Source: an uncultured Selenomonadales bacterium
Lineage (GTDB): Bacteria; Bacillota; Negativicutes; Selenomonadales; Selenomonadaceae
Assembly: GCA_937910665.1 (NCBI GenBank)
Contig: CALEPR010000026.1
Span: 1 to 9,598 of the forward strand
DNA length: 9,598 nucleotides
Direction of reading: 5' to 3'
This document shows positions 6,925 to 9,598 of the stretch, one piece after another; positions within the stretch are counted from its first letter, which is position 1, and every line of letters starts with the position of its first letter. Both the position numbers and the translations under genes were made by a program. The notes under the pieces are model-generated. The model saw only the letters and a list, made by a program, of their open reading frames with translations, had not been told where the DNA came from and did no database searches.

Positions 6925-6981
6925 GTTAGGAGTGAGGAGTTAGGAATTAACTTTCCAGCTTTCCATCTAACTCACTTTCCA
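6925..6981. repeat. Heptad repeats GTTAGGA and CTTTCCA between the small gene and glgA
   Basis: The plus strand shows GTTAGGA, GTGAGGA, GTTAGGA in tandem (6925-6945), ending in a short AGTTA/TAACT inverted pair (6938-6942 and 6948-6952). Then come three CTTTCCA copies at 6951-6957, 6959-6965 and 6975-6981, the last overlapping the end of the small gene. It resembles the AATTAGG repeat at 1243-1263, so it is probably the same repeat family. Confidence 0.5.
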
Positions 6982-7202
6982 TCTTTCATTCTTTTGTTCG
7001 GCTCTTCACCGACAGAAAATCTTTTTGTTTTGCCTGCGTCGCGTTTTGCTTTTATTTGAGCTTTTTTTTCTTCGCTGAACGGAGGACGACCGCGTTTGCG
7101 TTTAATTTTCTCTTGACCGAAAAAATCCCCTTCGCCTTGCTCTAAAAAAATTTTTTCACTTTCTTCAGGAAAAAGACTTTCTGTTTCAAAAAATTTTTCC
7201 AT
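6972..7202 (-). CDS. Small basic protein with AT-hook-like motif, unknown function
   Basis: A 76-residue protein I do not recognise as a named family. The N-terminal half is acidic and Phe-rich (MEKFFETESLFPEESEK). The C-terminal half is very basic, with KRKRGRPPF at 34-42, a Gly-Arg-Pro core like the AT-hook that binds the minor groove of AT-rich DNA, followed by a Lys/Glu-rich stretch likely to be helical. The start is set at the ATG at 7202, one base after the glgB stop codon, which points to translational coupling; an in-frame TTG at 7238 lies inside glgB. No separate strong ribosome site is visible, only the AAGAAAG in the last glgB codons. Being between glgB and glgA, it may be a regulator or DNA-binding accessory of the glycogen operon, but that is inferred from position and the motif alone. 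The low-complexity basic tail could also bind RNA or glycan. Confidence 0.7.
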   Translation of the reverse strand: MEKFFETESLFPEESEKIFLEQGEGDFFGQEKIKRKRGRPPFSEEKKAQIKAKRDAGKTKRFSVGEEPNKRMKDGK

Positions 7203-7203
7203 A

Positions 7204-8705
7204 CTAAACTTTCTTATGCTTGAAATAAATTGTTGCAAGCGGCGGGATTTTTATTTCTATCGACTGCTCACGATTATGCCAGCCGACATCTTGAGATAAA
7301 ATTTCGCCGTCATTTTCCACGCCGCTGCCCCCAAATTCTTCTAAGTCTGAATTAAACACTTCAACATATGCGCCTTTGTCAGGTACGCCCAGCCTGTAAT
7401 TTTCGCGCACTTCAGGAGTAAAATTACAAACCGCAATAACATAGTCGTCAGAATCTTTTGCCTTGCGAATAAATGACACAACGCTGTTTTGATTGTCATT
7501 TGCGTCAATCCATTGAAATCCATTCCAGTCAAAATCAACTTGCCACAAAGATTTATTTTCGCAGTAGAATTTATTCAGCGACGCAGAATATTTTTGCATT
7601 TGCGTGTGCTTTTCATACTGTTCGACCAAGTGCCAATCTAAGCTGTCATTTTCATTCCACTCAATAAACTGCGCGAACTCGCCGCCCATGAACAAAAGTT
7701 TTTTGCCAGGGTGCGCCATCCAGTAGCCGAAAAATGTTCTAAGCCCTGCAAATTTTTTCCAGTAGTCGCCGGGCATTTTTTCAATCAGCGAACATTTGCC
7801 GTGAACAACTTCATCATGACTCAATGGCAGAATAAAGTTTTCACTGAACGCATACATAAAGCTGAAAGTAACTTTGTCGTGATTCCACTTGCGGTAAATT
7901 GGATCTAAACTGACATAAGCAAGCATATCATTCATCCAGCCCATGTTCCACTTGTAATTGAAACCTAACCCGCCCATGTAAACCGGTTTTGAAATTAAAG
8001 GCCAAGCAGTTGACTCCTCCGCTATCATCAAGGCGTTGGGGTGATACTTGAAGACTGTTTCATTAAGATTTTTTAAAAACTCTATCGCCTCAAGATTTCC
8101 ATTCGCGCCGTAACGATTCGGTGTCCATTCGCCTTCCTCGCGACCAAAGTCCAAGTACAGCATATTTGCCACGCCGTCAATCCTCAAGCCGTCAATGTGA
8201 TATTCTTCGAACCAGAAAAGCGCATTGGAAATTAAAAAGCTGTGAACTTCTGTCCTGCCATAGTCGAAATTTATCGTACCCCAGCCTTTATTTTCAGCAA
8301 GTTGCGGATTGTCAGATTCATAAAGTTTCGTTCCGTCGAACTCGCGCAATCCTTGATTATCTTTGCAGAAATGTCCAGGCACCCAGTCCATAATTACTCC
8401 GATACCGTTTTTGTGTGCAGTTTCAACCAAGTAGCGAAAATCATTCGGCTCACCATATCGACTTGTCACCGCATAATAACCTGTTGTTTGATAGCCCCAA
8501 GAGCCGTCGAAAGGATGCTCCGTCAAAGGCATAAACTCAATATGAGTATAATTCATTTTCTTGACGTAGCTGATTAACTTGTCCGCAAGCTCGCGGTAAC
8601 TCAAATAAACGTCGCCTGTATCACTGTTACCTTTTGATTTGCGTTGCCATGAACCTGCATGAACTTCATAAATAAGCATAGGGCGGGAGTAGGAAGGCTC
8701 TTTTT
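7204..8705 (-). CDS. glgB: 1,4-alpha-glucan branching enzyme, N-terminus missing (broken at junction)
   Basis: GlgB makes alpha-1,6 branches in glycogen (GH13 family). The part present starts about KKKEPSYSRPMLIYEVHAGSW and runs to the natural C-terminus, about 500 residues, against roughly 630 or more for whole enzymes. The catalytic (beta/alpha)8 barrel is complete: EFMPLTEHPFDGSWGYQ; DGLRIDGVANMLYLDF, with the nucleophile Asp (codon 8178-8176); MIAEESTAWP, with the acid/base Glu (codon about 8019-8017); and LSHDEVVHGK, with the transition-state Asp. The C-terminal beta domain follows (ending PPLATIYFKHKK). The N-terminal CBM48 domain is lacking. The frame stays open upstream to 8823, but those residues (ATG at 8823, then LYIHQGHKNG...) are dnaE read backwards and not GlgB. 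The stop is one base before the small gene. The truncation looks like an artefact of the contig junction and not of evolution. Confidence 0.95.
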
Positions 8706-8712
8706 TCTTATG
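8700..8712. other. Junction between two unrelated genome segments
   Basis: GlgB similarity on the minus strand ends at about 8700-8706, and DnaE similarity on the plus strand begins at 8700-8709. Both genes are cut internally on their 5' sides and face away from each other. The intervening bases (CTTTTTTCTTA) can belong to either side, as in a join at short homology. Codon use changes here: AGG is absent among 22 Arg codons of glgA but makes up 9 of 23 in the dnaE fragment. Confidence 0.8.
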
Positions 8713-9598
8713 CTCCCGAGGCAATAGAAAATACCGGAAAGATCGCCCGCAGATGTAATGTCGAAATAGAGTTCGGAGTTCAGAAACTTCCCCGTTTTTA
8801 TGTCCCTGATGGATATACAGCATATGAATATCTGGAAAAGCTTTGCCGGGAAGGCTTAAGGTCCAGATATGAAAACTGGCAGGATCATGAGGAAAGGCTT
8901 GATTATGAGCTGAAGACCATCAGAGAAATGGGCTATGTGGATTATTTCCTCATAGTATGGGATTTCATAAACTACGCGAAATCCAATGACATAATGGTAG
9001 GTCCCGGCAGAGGCAGCGCCGCAGGAAGCATTGTGGCGTACTGTCTGCGCATAACGGATATAGATCCCATTAAATACAGTCTGATTTTTGAAAGGTTCCT
9101 CAACCCGGAGCGTGTATCCATGCCTGATATTGATGTGGATTTCTGTTACGAAAGAAGGGGCGAGGTGATAGATTATGTCACACGCAAATATGGAAGTGAA
9201 TGTGTTTCTCAGATAATCACCTTCGGAACACTGAAAGCCAGAAATGCCATCCGCGATGTAGGCAGGGTCCTGGATATGCCATATGGGGCAGTGGATTCTA
9301 TTGCAAAGATGATTCCCATGGAGCTGGGGATCACCATCGATAAAGCGATCGCGGCCAGCAATGACCTGAAAAATGCTTATGATTCTGATGAGAATGTCAG
9401 AAAGCTTATCGATATGGCCAAAAGGCTGGAAGGCCTGCCCAGGAATGCTTCCATGCATGCTGCAGGAGTAGTTATTTCCAGGGAACCTTTAGTAGAATAT
9501 GTTCCTCTGGCCAGGGGATCGGATGGTTCGGTCGTGACCCAGTATATTATGACAACGCTGGAAGAATTAGGGCTTCTGAAAATGGATTTCCTTGGCCT
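8709..9598 (+). CDS. dnaE: DNA polymerase III subunit alpha, internal fragment (partial at both ends)
   Basis: This is the replicative polymerase of the C family, which copies the chromosome. The open frame (about 296 codons, no stops) begins YAPEAIENTGKIARRC, the segment that follows the PHP domain, and continues into the palm: VDYFLIVWDFINYAK; VGPGRGSAAGSIVAY; RFLNPERVSMPDIDVDF, carrying two catalytic aspartates (codons 9126-9140); SQIITFGTLKARNAIRDVGRV; and near the right edge KMDFLG, whose Asp (9585-9587) corresponds to the third catalytic aspartate. The N-terminal PHP domain is missing, cut at the junction with glgB, and the C-terminus runs off the window. No start codon or ribosome site belongs to it here. 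The wording and Arg codon choice (many AGG and AGA) resemble Clostridia, possibly Lachnospiraceae, unlike the left-hand genes. Assignment to DnaE is firm; the source lineage is inferred. Confidence 0.95.

Noticed and set aside
8707..8823. N-terminal extension of the glgB reading frame to the ATG at 8823
   Set aside because: These residues do not resemble GlgB; they are the dnaE coding sequence read on the opposite strand after the junction.
8856..9458. Minus-strand open frame of 200 codons
   Set aside because: It lies wholly antisense to the clearly recognisable dnaE fragment and its protein has no family features.

Overview
The window holds two pieces of DNA that probably come from different genomes. 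Bases 1 to about 8,705 are AT-rich and carry only minus-strand genes: a family-9 glycosyltransferase, an unusual dual-receiver regulator, two tandem GT92-like glycosyltransferase genes, and a glycogen-synthesis cluster (glgA, a small basic protein, glgB). The purine-rich ribosome sites, the TIGR03826/YvyF-like zinc-ribbon domain and the gene content suggest an anaerobic member of the Bacillota (Firmicutes), perhaps a Negativicute; the lineage is inference. From about 8,709 to the right edge lies a plus-strand fragment of dnaE (DNA polymerase III alpha) with different codon use, close in style to Lachnospiraceae-type Clostridia. glgB and dnaE both lose their 5' parts at the same point, head to head. 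That is what a chimeric contig or clone looks like.

Layout, following minus-strand transcription from right to left: glgB without its N-terminal domain (7204 to ~8705); a 76-residue AT-hook-like protein starting one base after the glgB stop (6972-7202); glgA (5451-6899); a rho-independent terminator (5384-5423); GT92-like gene A (5363 down to 4024) and GT92-like gene B (4003 down to 2692), 20 bases apart; a 160-base gap; a zinc-ribbon/HTH/zinc-ribbon protein fused to two receiver domains (1317-2531); a gap with heptad repeats and a hairpin; and a GT9 glycosyltransferase (180-1202). Bases 1-179 hold no gene that can be supported.

The most interesting signal is the GT92 pair. Both genes have the same two-part plan: a catalytic domain of about 280-290 residues, then a roughly 155-residue second domain. 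In both, the two parts are in different frames, and the frame change falls exactly at a poly-G run (10 G in gene A, 6 G in gene B) inside a 63-base block with 59 identities. The downstream part has no start site of its own. This fits a slippage (phase-variable) switch that adds or removes a C-terminal domain, although homopolymer sequencing error must be excluded. Gene B also has an in-frame TAA where gene A has GAA, so B looks like a decaying or archived copy.

The second notable item is the regulator. Its N-terminal half resembles the flagellar-operon protein YvyF, and its second receiver has Ser in place of the phospho-accepting Asp. GT9, the GT92 pair and possibly the regulator may act in surface glycan modification next to the glycogen genes; that link rests only on position.
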